Assembly (NCBI RefSeq): GCF_019343195.1
Contig: NZ_RPHB01000003.1
Span: forward strand, 1-64,000
Length of the DNA: 64,000 nucleotides
DNA from: Arthrospiribacter ruber
GTDB taxonomy: Bacteria; Bacteroidota; Bacteroidia; Cytophagales; Cyclobacteriaceae
Direction of reading: 5' to 3'
Below are positions 25,435-34,770 of the stretch, one piece after another. How positions within the stretch are numbered: position 1 is the first letter of the stretch; the number at the start of each line of letters is the position of its first letter. The notes beneath the pieces were generated by a model. That model did not search any database. It was not told the origin of the DNA and saw only the letters and a list, made by a program, of their open reading frames with translations. The translations under genes were made by a program, and so were the position numbers.

Positions 25435-26445
25435 ATGAAGCTTTCATATTTTGTCAAAGACCTGCCACTCAAACATACTTTTACCATCGCGCATCAAAGC
25501 AGAGATGTACAGGATACAGTAATCGTAAAATTAGAAAATGAGGAGTATTATGGTCTAGGAGAAACCACCACCAATCCATTTTATGGGATGACTGCCGATA
25601 ATATCACTGAGGCGCTTGAGGATGCAAAACAAAAAGTGGAGTCAAAAAACTGGAATAGTCCAGAGGAACTTTGGGAATTGTGTAGGGATGCCTTTTCACA
25701 AAACCCTTTTGCCCAATGCGCTTTGGATTTGGCTGCTTGGGACCTATTTACCAAAATGAAAGGGAAAAAGCTTTATGAATACCTTGGGCTTGATCCGAAA
25801 GTAATTCCTGTGACCAATTTCACTATAGGAATAGACACCACAGAGAAGATGGTAGAAAAAATGAAAGAGGTAGATTGGCCCCTTTACAAAATCAAACTGG
25901 GAACTGATCATGATCTGGATATCATCCGGGAGCTCAGAAAACATACTGATGCGGTATTCCGGATTGATGCCAACTGTGCCTGGACTGCCGAACAGGCAAT
26001 CATTTATTCTGAGGAGCTACAGAAGTTGAATGTAGAATTTATGGAACAGCCTCTCGGAAAAGACGACTTAGAAGGTATGAAAGAAGTATTCAGGTACTCA
26101 AAGCTCCCTGTAATCGCAGATGAAAGCTGTATAGTGGAATCGGATGTAAAAAAATGCAGTGGATTGTTTCATGGTATCAATATCAAATTGGTCAAAGCCG
26201 GAGGGATAACCCCTGCATTGAGGATGATAAAAGAGGCCAAAAGCTTGGGTATGAAATGTATGGTAGGTTGTATGACCGAATCTTCTGTAGGCATCACCGC
26301 AATTGCCCATATTGCACCTTTGCTGGACTATGTGGATATGGATGGTGCTATGCTCCTCTCAAAAGACATTGCCAGAGGAGTGATCATCACGCCTGAAAAA
26401 GTAACCTTTCCGGACGGAAATGGGATAGGGGCGGAATTGATCTGA
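25435..26445 (+). CDS. Dipeptide epimerase (L-Ala-D/L-Glu epimerase type), enolase superfamily
   Basis: 336 residues from the ATG at 25435, which matches the family N-terminus; the upstream TTG is not needed. All enolase-superfamily residues are present: Lys152 and Lys154 in the KxK motif YKIKLG, metal ligands Asp178 (IDANCAW), Glu204 (MEQP) and Asp229 (ADES), and the second base Lys251 (NIKLVKAGG). Enzymes of this subgroup epimerise L-Ala-D-Glu from recycled murein peptides, or related dipeptides. The neighbouring M14 peptidase supports a peptide-salvage role. Exact dipeptide preference cannot be read from the sequence. Confidence 0.86.
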   Translation: MKLSYFVKDLPLKHTFTIAHQSRDVQDTVIVKLENEEYYGLGETTTNPFYGMTADNITEALEDAKQKVESKNWNSPEELWELCRDAFSQNPFAQCALDLAAWDLFTKMKGKKLYEYLGLDPKVIPVTNFTIGIDTTEKMVEKMKEVDWPLYKIKLGTDHDLDIIRELRKHTDAVFRIDANCAWTAEQAIIYSEELQKLNVEFMEQPLGKDDLEGMKEVFRYSKLPVIADESCIVESDVKKCSGLFHGINIKLVKAGGITPALRMIKEAKSLGMKCMVGCMTESSVGITAIAHIAPLLDYVDMDGAMLLSKDIARGVIITPEKVTFPDGNGIGAELI

Positions 26446-26448
26446 AGG

Positions 26449-26521
26449 TTGGGTGATTGATGAATTGTGTAAATGTGGACCTGTTTAATTGTGGAACTGT
26501 GTAAGAGATTAACTGATTATT
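26449..26521. repeat. Degenerate array with 8-bp period
   Basis: Successive octamers from 26466 are TTGTGTAA, ATGTGGAC, CTGTTTAA, TTGTGGAA, CTGTGTAA, GAGATTAA, CTGATTAT; the preceding bases are weakly related. The array starts 4-20 bp after the epimerase stop. No gene lies in the remaining gap up to 26635. It resembles the heptad arms at 57.6-60 kb in style but has a different period and no inverted partner that I could see. Confidence 0.5.
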
Positions 26522-26635
26522 GTTCTACCAAGTTATTGTAAATTAAGCTCTGGACTGCAATCAAAAGTCAGGCTTAAGGTCAAGCGATTGAGTTTTCACC
26601 TCTTGAATACTACTGGAATATTGGGTTTTTGAAAT

Positions 26636-27769
26636 TTATTTTATGGAAAGTCGTACAAAGGCCATTTCATCATCCAGGTTAAGGTAAAGGTAGATTTTAC
26701 CGTCTTTGACAAACTGCGGATTGGGTACTTTTATTCCTAAATCTGTAATTTCCTTTTCTCCCATCAATTCAAATTCCGGGCTTAGTATACTGATAAAACT
26801 CCTGTATCTGATCTCTTCATCAGCCACTTTTGGCAAGGCATAAGAGGCAAATCTATAAAACACTTCATTCTTATCATCCCAAAGAACTTTAGTAAAATTC
26901 ACTTCCTCCCTGATCTCTGCGCTTACCTTTTGCATTTCTTCCTGAGAAGAAACTTCATTTTTATAGGTTCCTGTCTTCTCACTTGGGGTCAATACATTTT
27001 CATATTGGTGCAGGGTAAGGGAGTCCTTTTCAGGATCATATCGATAAATACTGTTATGGGAAGTGGTGTAAAAAAGGTTTTTACCCTGCCAGTTGACCAT
27101 ATTGAGACCTGGAAAAGTCATAGACATGGACCTACCATCATCAGATTTCCAGGACACTCTATACTTTTCTCGTTTGTCGAATTCAGGAAGCTCAATTTTT
27201 GTCCTAGTTTGGTTTTCAAAATCTATTATATAAATGTCAGAGTCGAGTTTTTGAAAGTTTGAAATACTGCTATATGCCTTTTGCCCATCTTCAGAAAATT
27301 CCATTAATGATAAAGTACTTCTTTCTTCCAAGCCCTCCATCATCCACGGTTCTTCCAGGCTAATTTTCTTTATTACTTTCCCTCTTAGATCAGTCACAGC
27401 CATTTTTTCTCCCCACCCAATAAAGGCCAACTGATCTTTGCCAACATACTTCATATAATAAGCATTTTGACCGACTCCATCTGGACCTTCCTTCTCTGCG
27501 GGTATTTTCTCTACAATTTCCAGTTTATTTAAATCGACCACTTCAATTTTGGAAGATTTCGAATCCCAGTGGTATAAACGCTCGTTGCCTGGGTCTATAG
27601 CATGCCCATACCCAGTAGTTGCTGCCATAAGTATCTCATCTTTGGAGTCAACCATTACAGTATCCGATACGACAGTGAAGTCCGAATATGCATTTGCCTG
27701 ATCTGAGGATTCACGGTCTCCGCAGGAAACCAAAATAAGAGCCGAAAGGCCGAAAAGTAGCTTTCTCAT
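26636..27769 (-). CDS. DUF4221-type lipoprotein
   Basis: 377 residues with a lipoprotein signal (LILVSCGD, Cys16). The rest is beta-strand-rich with repeating short blocks, suggesting a propeller: LYHWDSKSSKIEVVDLNKL, LAFIGWGEKMAVTDLRGKV, IYIIDFENQTRTKIELPEF, NSIYRYDPEKDSLTLHQYE. This matches the DUF4221 family seen in Cyclobacteriaceae and relatives (from memory). Function unknown; it is placed outside the inner membrane by its lipobox. Single gene, divergent from the two small lipoprotein genes at 27984 and 28436. Confidence 0.75.
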   Translation of the reverse strand: MRKLLFGLSALILVSCGDRESSDQANAYSDFTVVSDTVMVDSKDEILMAATTGYGHAIDPGNERLYHWDSKSSKIEVVDLNKLEIVEKIPAEKEGPDGVGQNAYYMKYVGKDQLAFIGWGEKMAVTDLRGKVIKKISLEEPWMMEGLEERSTLSLMEFSEDGQKAYSSISNFQKLDSDIYIIDFENQTRTKIELPEFDKREKYRVSWKSDDGRSMSMTFPGLNMVNWQGKNLFYTTSHNSIYRYDPEKDSLTLHQYENVLTPSEKTGTYKNEVSSQEEMQKVSAEIREEVNFTKVLWDDKNEVFYRFASYALPKVADEEIRYRSFISILSPEFELMGEKEITDLGIKVPNPQFVKDGKIYLYLNLDDEMAFVRLSIK

Positions 27770-27983
27770 AGTGTCTAATATTTTGATTGTTTAAAAAATT
27801 TTTCAATTGGCCAAGTTTTTCTACGAAATATATTAGTTCACAAAACTAATAACTTACTATATTAAACTAATAGGATAAAAAATACAAGATAAATATTCTC
27901 GAATTGAATAAATTAAGAAAAAAATTTACAGGTTTGTCAACAGAAAGGTAAAATGTTTCGTCTAGGTTTCATATGAAATAAAA

Positions 27984-28394
27984 ATGAAAAAAATTTACAT
28001 CTTGTTTGTCAGCCTTTTGGTACTGAGCTCCTGTATGGGAACAGATGATATGGAAATGGTCAATGCTGAGTTTCCACTGGGTATCTGGAAGCAGTCCTCG
28101 TGGAAAGGTGAAACTTTTGATCTGGAAAAAACCGTCAAACTTTCTGAAAACTCATTTGGCTACATTTTTAAAGCTGACGGCTCTTTGATTCAAAGATCCA
28201 ATGCTGGTTGGTGTGGTACCCCTCCAGTAGTCACGGCAGATTATTCGGGTAAATGGACTTTGGCTGGAGATATCCTGAGTATAGAATCGGAGTTTTGGGG
28301 AGGAACCCAACTCCTCACATGGAAAATACTGCGTGTGAGCAATGGAAAAGCCTCAATAAAGTTTATTGATTCCGAATTCATTTATAACGAATAG
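27984..28394 (+). CDS. Small lipoprotein, lipocalin-like
   Basis: 136 residues, lipobox LLVLSSC at 11-17. The mature part has the pattern of a short lipocalin-like barrel: FPLGIWKQSSW, GYIFKADGSLIQRSN, YSGKWTLAGDILSIES. No ligand can be inferred. It lies 41 bp before a second lipoprotein of similar design, probably in one unit that ends at the terminator at 28972. Confidence 0.65.
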   Translation: MKKIYILFVSLLVLSSCMGTDDMEMVNAEFPLGIWKQSSWKGETFDLEKTVKLSENSFGYIFKADGSLIQRSNAGWCGTPPVVTADYSGKWTLAGDILSIESEFWGGTQLLTWKILRVSNGKASIKFIDSEFIYNE

Positions 28395-28435
28395 CATAAA
28401 TATTTACTTCTCTCACAAGATCAAACTTAAATGTT

Positions 28436-28939
28436 ATGAAAAAGCTTTTACCATTCGCATTTTTAATTTTCTTCTTTTACTCCTGTATCGAAAGTAGCGA
28501 AGATTTCAGTAGTCAAACCTTAGAAGGAAGTTGGCTTAGAAAATTCGAAAATACTTACGAAGCATTGGATATCATCTATTCATTTGACCGAAATGGAACT
28601 TATGAAAACTTTATCATCCGAACAGGTAGTCAGGAGGAGCTGGAAAACGGGATTGTCGGTTATTACAAAGGAAATTACTCCATTTCTGAAGGAACAATTT
28701 TGTTCTCTGATAGAAGGTATTTTTATCCGGAAGTCTACGAAAACCCACCTTCGGTCCCGGAAGATCTGATAGAGCAAACCTCTTTTCCTATGGTCATTCA
28801 GTCAGCAGAGATTTCTTTTGAAGAAAATGAAATGGTGATGGTATTGATTTACGGCTGTAATGACATGATCCCTCAGGCTGATTTTATGTCTATATGTACA
28901 GAGCCAGAACCAAAGCGTTACGATAAGATTTTGGAATAA
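28436..28939 (+). CDS. Lipoprotein, lipocalin-like, related in design to its neighbour
   Basis: 167 residues, lipobox FFFYSC (Cys17). GSWLRKFENTYEALDIIYSFDRNGTY and YYKGNYSISEGTILFSDRR follow the same strand order as the gene before it, so the two may be diverged paralogues. Four cysteines besides the lipid-bearing one are absent until a pair near the C-terminus (YGCND and SICTEPE), which could form a disulfide. Function unknown. Confidence 0.65.
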   Translation: MKKLLPFAFLIFFFYSCIESSEDFSSQTLEGSWLRKFENTYEALDIIYSFDRNGTYENFIIRTGSQEELENGIVGYYKGNYSISEGTILFSDRRYFYPEVYENPPSVPEDLIEQTSFPMVIQSAEISFEENEMVMVLIYGCNDMIPQADFMSICTEPEPKRYDKILE

Positions 28940-28971
28940 GCTTAAAATTTTTTTCCATGTTAGTCTTTATT

Positions 28972-29005
28972 AAAAGCCTCATCAATATTTGCTGAGGCTT
29001 TTTTT
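28972..29005 (+). terminator. Rho-independent terminator of the lipoprotein pair
   Basis: AAAAGCCTCA (28972-28981) pairs with TGAGGCTTTT (28993-29002) around an 11-nt loop, then T. The rest of the gap up to 29165 holds nothing I recognise. Confidence 0.85.
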
Positions 29006-29165
29006 ATTGTAGCCCTTAAATGTCGTCATATCCACGATGTTATAGGTTAGGAAAAAAGAAGCTTAAAAGTGATATGGAGCCCCATACAGGAAAATCTTTA
29101 AGTTCACTATTCCCTATTAGCACTCAAACCTAAAACCTGTTTGCCGCATGGACTGATTTGGGCAT

Positions 29166-29204
29166 AAAAAAAGAGGCTGTCCTATTACAAAGACAGCCTC
29201 TTTT
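29166..29204 (-). terminator. Rho-independent terminator of the GldJ-like gene
   Basis: AAAAGAGGCTGTC pairs with GACAGCCTCTTTT (13 bp, perfect) around a 10-nt loop, followed on the minus strand by further T. It ends 20 bp beyond the stop codon at 29224. Confidence 0.88.
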
Positions 29205-29223
29205 CTTAAACTTTTATTTCAGA

Positions 29224-30447
29224 TTATTTTCCTTTTCCACCGATAGAGATCATGGCGCATCTGAATCCGATATGGTTAGTAGCAGAATCCTGATGTGCAA
29301 ACCTTCTTGCACCAGGAGTCAACCAATAAGCCATATCTCTCCAAGATCCTCCTTTATACACCCTAAATTCATCTGTGATCAACATAGTTGTGTAGTTCTC
29401 TTCTTCATCGTAAATTCCATCCTGTCTCAATGGGTTGAGGTCGTCAAAATCCTGGAATGAAAGTGGTCGATAAACGTCACCCACCCATTCATTGACGTTA
29501 CCTGCCATATGATACAATCCAAAATCATTTGGTGGCATGTCATACACATTGGTAGGAAGGATCTCTCCATCATTGACTTTACTACCTGCGATACCGGCAT
29601 AGTCACCGCGACCTCGCTTAAAGTTGGCAAGGAAATCACCTTGTCTTCCTTTTCTTTTTATATTGTATGGGTTTCTTACCCCTCTACCATCCCAAGGATA
29701 GATTCTTCCGTTTTCCTGGTTCTCATCCATATACTGAGTACCAATCATTGCTTTGGCAGCATATTCCCATTCACCTTCGTTAGGAAGTCTGTATTCGGCG
29801 ATAGCTACCCCTCTTTCAATCAATTGCCTCTTGGTCAGGGCAGAATCAACTTTGTTTTGTTCTCTTATGATATTGGATACAAATTCTGTTCTCCACTTGG
29901 CATAAGTATTTGCTTGTGTCCAGGAAACACCTGCCACTGGATAAAAATTAAAGCCTGGGAACCTGAAATAATAGGTATCATAAAGATCATTGTAGTTCAT
30001 GGCGCCAGCCCAAACATGTTCCTTAGGTTCTAATTTCTGAAGAGAATCAGCACTTACTTTTTTACCCATGTAAAACAAAAACTCTCGGTAATCCACATTG
30101 GTAACTTCTGTCTCATCCATATAAAAAGAAGCGATGGTGACAGTTCTCTCTAAATTATCTCTGAAACCCATGATATCCTGCTCCTGAGAACCCAGAACTG
30201 TACGGCCACCTTGGATGTACTTCAACCTTGGACCTACTTTTTGTTCTGCAAATTTTGCTACAAAGAATTTGGAGCTGTCATTGATGTCTTTACTAAATTC
30301 AGCACCTGTAGAGGCGCTGGCCTTGCCAGGCTTATTTGCGGTTCTTCGGCCATAGCCGGGTTGTCTGTTACAGGAAGATAGGATGGCTCCACCAACGATC
30401 AGCACCATTGCTGCTATCATTCCCAAGTTACTTTTTCGAAAAACCAT
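29224..30447 (-). CDS. gldJ: GldJ-like gliding/T9SS lipoprotein with SUMF1 (FGE-sulfatase) domain
   Basis: 407 residues from the ATG at 30447; a GTG eight codons upstream is less likely. Lipobox AILSSC sits after one hydrophobic stretch. From about 75 on there is a formylglycine-generating-enzyme-like (SUMF1) domain: YIQGGRTVLGS, ASFYMDETEVTNVDYREFL, FYPVAGVSWTQANTYAKWR, YRLPNEGEWEYAAKA, LYHMAGNVNEWVGDVYRPL, and GGSWRDMAYWL near the end. GldJ and GldK are catalytically inactive members of this fold needed for gliding and type IX secretion. The NVNEWVGDVYRPLS block and the standalone location favour GldJ over GldK, which normally opens gldKLMN. No other gld gene adjoins. Confidence 0.72.
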   Translation of the reverse strand: MVFRKSNLGMIAAMVLIVGGAILSSCNRQPGYGRRTANKPGKASASTGAEFSKDINDSSKFFVAKFAEQKVGPRLKYIQGGRTVLGSQEQDIMGFRDNLERTVTIASFYMDETEVTNVDYREFLFYMGKKVSADSLQKLEPKEHVWAGAMNYNDLYDTYYFRFPGFNFYPVAGVSWTQANTYAKWRTEFVSNIIREQNKVDSALTKRQLIERGVAIAEYRLPNEGEWEYAAKAMIGTQYMDENQENGRIYPWDGRGVRNPYNIKRKGRQGDFLANFKRGRGDYAGIAGSKVNDGEILPTNVYDMPPNDFGLYHMAGNVNEWVGDVYRPLSFQDFDDLNPLRQDGIYDEEENYTTMLITDEFRVYKGGSWRDMAYWLTPGARRFAHQDSATNHIGFRCAMISIGGKGK

Positions 30448-30481
30448 TTGACAATACTGTTTTTTGTGCACAATTAGAACG

Positions 30482-30513
30482 CTAATATATAATCATTAAT
30501 ATCTTATCCCAAA
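30482..30513 (-). promoter_or_regulatory. Possible promoter of the GldJ-like gene
   Basis: On the minus strand TTTG (30510-30513) is followed after 20 bp by TATATTAG (30482-30489), one mismatch from TAnnTTTG. It lies 35 bp before the ATG at 30447. Confidence 0.42.
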
Positions 30514-30628
30514 GAATTTTTTTTGGAGCCAAAATGTCCAAAACCACAAAAATGGCCTAAAATCAAAGGATAATACAAATATCTTTCCCCTAAAAGCAAT
30601 TATCCTGCCATTAAAATTTTTTCAAATT

Positions 30629-33600
30629 TTAACCTTTTTTCATATCCTCCAACCATTTTTTTGCTTTTGAAATGCTATCCACTCCTGAAATGTGCAAAAT
30701 GAGTCTGTTTTTGTATTCTTTCATTTTGGTCTTTCTGGGCTGGGTCTGAACAAAACGAATGATTTTCCCAAAAGTATCTGACTTATAGTATTTTTCTTTG
30801 GATGAGGGTAGAAAATAACATTTCATCACTCCACCTTTCAATGCAAGTTTTTCAAAACCAAGACTTTCTGCCATCCACCTCAACCTTACCGTTTCAAACA
30901 GGTCCTTCACTACTTCCGGTACCGGGCCAAACCTGTCTTTGATGGACTGTACAAATGGCTCCAGCTCTTCTTCTGTTTTTATATTGTCCAGTTTGGAATA
31001 AAGGTTTAATCTCTCGGAAATATTGGACACATAGTCTTCAGGTATCAACAGCTCAAAATCTGTCTCGATCACGCAATCCTGTACTAAAACCTCCACTTTT
31101 TCTTTGAGATCCACTTCAAACAATTCCGCAAACTCATTTTCTTTCAGCTCTTGTACCGCCTCATCCAGAATCTTATGGTACATGTCAAAGCCCAAATCGG
31201 TGATAAAACCACTTTGCTCAGCTCCTAAAAGGTTTCCTGCACCCCGGATATCAAGGTCCCGCATGGCTACTTTAAAACCATCACCCAAATCAGAAAACTC
31301 TTCCAGGGTCTGAAGTCTTTTTCTGGCTTCAGGTGTAAGACCGGAAGTAGGAGTGGTCAATAGGTAGCAGAATGCTTTTTTATTGCTTCTTCCAACACGG
31401 CCTCTCATCTGGTGCAGATCACTCAGGCCAAACATGTGCGCCCTGTTGATGATTATGGTATTGGCATTAGGGATATCCAAGCCGGATTCAATGATATTGG
31501 TAGAAACCAATACATCGTATTCTCCTTCGATGAATTTGACCATTATCTTCTCCAGCTTTTTGCCATCCATCTGCCCATGTGCACCTGCCACTCGGGCATC
31601 CGGCACCAGCCTCATGATCAGGTTGGCTATGGAATCAATTTCACCTACTCTATTGTGTACAAAAAATACCTGCCCACCTCTTCTCAACTCATAAGCTACA
31701 GCATCACGGATGACTTCCTCTTGGAAAGTGTGTATTTCAGTAGTCACAGGTTGTCGGTTGGGCGGAGGAGTGGCAATGACAGAAAGATCTCTGGCACCCA
31801 TCAATGAGAAATGAAGTGTCCTGGGAATAGGAGTGGCTGTAAGGGTAAGCACATCCACATTTACTTTCATTTCTTTAAGCTGGTCTTTGACCTTGACACC
31901 AAATTTTTGCTCTTCATCTATCACCAACAAGCCCAGGTCTTTGAACTTCATGTCCTTATTGACAATCCTGTGTGTCCCCACAAGGATGTCAATCTCACCT
32001 GAATTTACCTGTTTTGCGATTTCTTTTATTTCCTTGGCTGTTCTGAACCGGTTGATGTACTCCGTTTTTACCGGAAAATCTTTCAGCCTCTCGCTGAATG
32101 TCTGATAATGCTGCATGGCCAGAATGGTAGTTGGTACCAAAATAGCCACTTGCTTCCGGTCATTAAGGGCTTTGAATGCTGCCCGGATGGCCACTTCTGT
32201 TTTTCCAAAACCTACATCTCCGCACACAAGCCTGTCCATGGGATAGGGTTTCTCCATATCAGCCTTAACATCAGCCGTGGCAAGTGCCTGATCGGGTGTA
32301 TCTTCAAATACAAACGAACTTTCCAACTCTACCTGCAATACAGAATCCTGACTGAAGCGGAAGCCTGGGGCATTTCTTCTTTTGGCATAAAGGGCTATGA
32401 GTTCTTTGGCAATGTCTTTTACTTTACCTTTTACCTTTTTCTTCTTGTTTTCCCATTCCGGTGAGCCCAACTTTGACATGATTGGCATGGTGCCTTCCTG
32501 TCCTGAGTATTTGGAAATCTTATGTATGGAATGAATATTCACATAAAGAAGGTCATCATCTCTGAATACCAGACGTACCGCCTCCTGTAATTTACCGCTG
32601 ACGTCCACTTTTTCCAAACCTGCAAATCGCCCAACTCCATAATCCACATGGACTACAAAATCACCTGGATGAAGGGCTTTGATTTCCCTAAGCGTAAGTG
32701 CCTTAGACTTACTCGCTTTGTTTTTGGTTTTATACCTATGGAAACGCTCAAAAATCTGATGGTCCGTATAGCAGGCAATTTGTAGGTTTTTGTCAACAAA
32801 ACCCTCCCTCAGACCAATCTGAAGCGGCTGCACCTTAAGAGTAGGATCCAATTCCTGAAAAATATTTTCCAAGCGATTGATCTGCTTATCAGACTCTGAA
32901 CATATCACGTTAAGCCAACCCTGCCTTTCGTTGGATACAAGATTTTCGACCAACAACTCAAAGTTCTTGTTGAATGAGGGCTGGGGCTGGGATTCAAACT
33001 GAAATACCTCTGCACCTTCGAAATAGAATTTATGGCCAAACTCCGCCTTAAAAAACCTTTCAACACTCTTTAAAAATGCCTGAGAGTCATCAAATAAATC
33101 CTGAGGTTTTAACAGCAATTTATCGTTTTGATGGGTTTCAGTAATCTGGTGAAATGACTTTTCTGCTTTAGAAAAATGCTCATTTAAAGTATCTAGGGTA
33201 AATTGATAATCCTTAAACCAAATAAATGTGTCTTCGGGAAGAAAATCCAAAAACGACTGCCTTACCTCTTGGAGAAACTTGGTCTGCACATTCGGAATGA
33301 TACTGATTTGATCGATATTGTCTATCGAAAGCTGTGTTTCCGGGTCAAAAGTCCGGATACTTTCGATTTCTTTTCCAAAAAGCTCAAGCCTAAACGGCAA
33401 TTCATTGGCATAGGAAAAAATATCCACTATTCCTCCCCTTATAGAAAATTGCCCCGGTTCAAATACAAAATCCGTTTTTTCAAAATCGTATGTTGAAAGC
33501 AACTCAGCAATGAATTCCAGATCTACCTTTTCCCCTACTTTGGCTTTGAGTGTATTTTCAGCTAATGACTTTTTATTGATTACCTTTTCATAAAGCGCCT

Positions 33601-33982
33601 CAGCATAAGTGACAATGATTTCTGAGTCTTTTTCTTTAGCCAATATCCTGTTAAGAATTTCGGCGCGCATCAGAATATTCGCATTTTCTACCTCTTCATA
33701 TTGATAAGGCCTTTTGTAGCTGGAAGGAAAAAGCAAAGTAGTCTGCCCTCCCAGCAATTCCTGCAAATCGTTGTTCAGATATGCTGCTTCTTCTTTATCA
33801 TGGGCAATAATGAGGTGAAAGCCTCTTTTTTTTCTGAAAACAGTTGCAAAAATGACCATATCCAAACTGCCAGACATGCCTTTGAACTGAAAGGTTCTAT
33901 TTTGATTCTGATCCAATCTCGTGACCAAAGTTTGAATAAAGGGATCGGACTCGTATAGGGATAGAAAAGCGGATTTTTCCAA
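30629..33982 (-). CDS. mfd: Transcription-repair coupling factor
   Basis: 1117 residues, near the usual length. The N-terminal UvrB-like part is followed by the RNA-polymerase-interacting domain (about 440-510, with HPGDFVVHVDYGVGRFAGLE). Motor motifs follow: Walker A GDVGFGKTE near 590, DEEQ box VIDEEQKFGVK, TATPIPRT, and QMRGRVGRSNKKAF. The TRG/C-terminal domain closes the protein. Mfd removes RNA polymerase stalled at lesions and recruits UvrA. It is single and transcribed away from the gene at 34122. Confidence 0.97.
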   Translation of the reverse strand: MEKSAFLSLYESDPFIQTLVTRLDQNQNRTFQFKGMSGSLDMVIFATVFRKKRGFHLIIAHDKEEAAYLNNDLQELLGGQTTLLFPSSYKRPYQYEEVENANILMRAEILNRILAKEKDSEIIVTYAEALYEKVINKKSLAENTLKAKVGEKVDLEFIAELLSTYDFEKTDFVFEPGQFSIRGGIVDIFSYANELPFRLELFGKEIESIRTFDPETQLSIDNIDQISIIPNVQTKFLQEVRQSFLDFLPEDTFIWFKDYQFTLDTLNEHFSKAEKSFHQITETHQNDKLLLKPQDLFDDSQAFLKSVERFFKAEFGHKFYFEGAEVFQFESQPQPSFNKNFELLVENLVSNERQGWLNVICSESDKQINRLENIFQELDPTLKVQPLQIGLREGFVDKNLQIACYTDHQIFERFHRYKTKNKASKSKALTLREIKALHPGDFVVHVDYGVGRFAGLEKVDVSGKLQEAVRLVFRDDDLLYVNIHSIHKISKYSGQEGTMPIMSKLGSPEWENKKKKVKGKVKDIAKELIALYAKRRNAPGFRFSQDSVLQVELESSFVFEDTPDQALATADVKADMEKPYPMDRLVCGDVGFGKTEVAIRAAFKALNDRKQVAILVPTTILAMQHYQTFSERLKDFPVKTEYINRFRTAKEIKEIAKQVNSGEIDILVGTHRIVNKDMKFKDLGLLVIDEEQKFGVKVKDQLKEMKVNVDVLTLTATPIPRTLHFSLMGARDLSVIATPPPNRQPVTTEIHTFQEEVIRDAVAYELRRGGQVFFVHNRVGEIDSIANLIMRLVPDARVAGAHGQMDGKKLEKIMVKFIEGEYDVLVSTNIIESGLDIPNANTIIINRAHMFGLSDLHQMRGRVGRSNKKAFCYLLTTPTSGLTPEARKRLQTLEEFSDLGDGFKVAMRDLDIRGAGNLLGAEQSGFITDLGFDMYHKILDEAVQELKENEFAELFEVDLKEKVEVLVQDCVIETDFELLIPEDYVSNISERLNLYSKLDNIKTEEELEPFVQSIKDRFGPVPEVVKDLFETVRLRWMAESLGFEKLALKGGVMKCYFLPSSKEKYYKSDTFGKIIRFVQTQPRKTKMKEYKNRLILHISGVDSISKAKKWLEDMKKG

Positions 33983-34121
33983 AATATGATAGAATTCAGA
34001 TTGAGGCGTAAAGTTAGGAAAATGATTCCTTTTTGTATGTATTGGATGTCAAGACCAAATTGTGTACAAAAAGCTGAACCTAGACCCACACAAAATGTTT
34101 AAGGGTAAGAGGAAAGTAATA

Positions 34122-34730
34122 ATGGACAGAACTGAAGAAAACTGGTTTCAAAAGATAGAAAACATGCATCCGTACCAAACTTTGATGTATTTAGGAATGT
34201 TCGGTAGCGGTTTGATTTTTTTGTTTATGACTGTGGCTTTTTTGGCTACTGCTACCGGTAACCTGGATGCTGTAGGTTTTCGAATGCCCAAATCTTTTAT
34301 TCTTAGCACCTTCGTCATACTAATTTCGGGATATACGGTATCCAAAATGTTGAAATTTTACCTTCAGGAATCCATCAAAGACCTTAGAAAAGCCCTTATG
34401 CTAACTTTTTGGCTTGGAGTGGTATTTTGCATACTTCAGGTAATCGGCTGGAAAGAGCTAACTTCCATGGGTGTGGATTTTACAGGCCTCCCAAGTGGCA
34501 GTTTTTTATATGTATTGAGCGGCATCCATTTGTTTCATTTAGGTGGTGCCATGGTATTTGCGATGATCATGACTGTCCAATATCATAAGAAGGAAAAAGA
34601 TGAAATTCAGGAGATTGTGATGCTGACCAATCCATTTGAAAAAATGCGCATACAACTTTTTACGCGTTATTGGTATTTCATGGATTTGATTTGGTTGGTG
34701 CTCTTTATGATTTTTGTCCTTACCTTTTGA
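34122..34730 (+). CDS. Cytochrome c oxidase subunit III-like membrane protein
   Basis: 203 residues from the ATG at 34122, chosen because an AGAGGAAAG stretch precedes it; ATGs further upstream are possible. Five hydrophobic helices are visible. HPYQTLMYLGMFGSGLIFLF, SGIHLFHLGGAMV and TRYWYFMDLIWLVLF are the heme-copper oxidase subunit III patterns in Bacteroidota. Subunit III has no redox centre; it stabilises the oxidase. No subunits I or II adjoin, so this may be a stray or specialised copy. hflK starts 40 bp downstream. Confidence 0.72.
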   Translation: MDRTEENWFQKIENMHPYQTLMYLGMFGSGLIFLFMTVAFLATATGNLDAVGFRMPKSFILSTFVILISGYTVSKMLKFYLQESIKDLRKALMLTFWLGVVFCILQVIGWKELTSMGVDFTGLPSGSFLYVLSGIHLFHLGGAMVFAMIMTVQYHKKEKDEIQEIVMLTNPFEKMRIQLFTRYWYFMDLIWLVLFMIFVLTF

Positions 34731-34770
34731 ATCCGATATTTAAAAAATTCAATTAAATAAACCTTAAAAA

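Noticed and set aside
27770-27983. AT-rich gap as a small RNA or promoter region with palindromes
   Set aside because: Only isolated TAnnTTTG-like pieces (for example CAAAACTA on plus at 27841) without a partner element were seen.
29509-30033. 174-codon plus-strand frame
   Set aside because: Entirely antisense to the GldJ-like gene, whose SUMF1 motifs are unmistakable.
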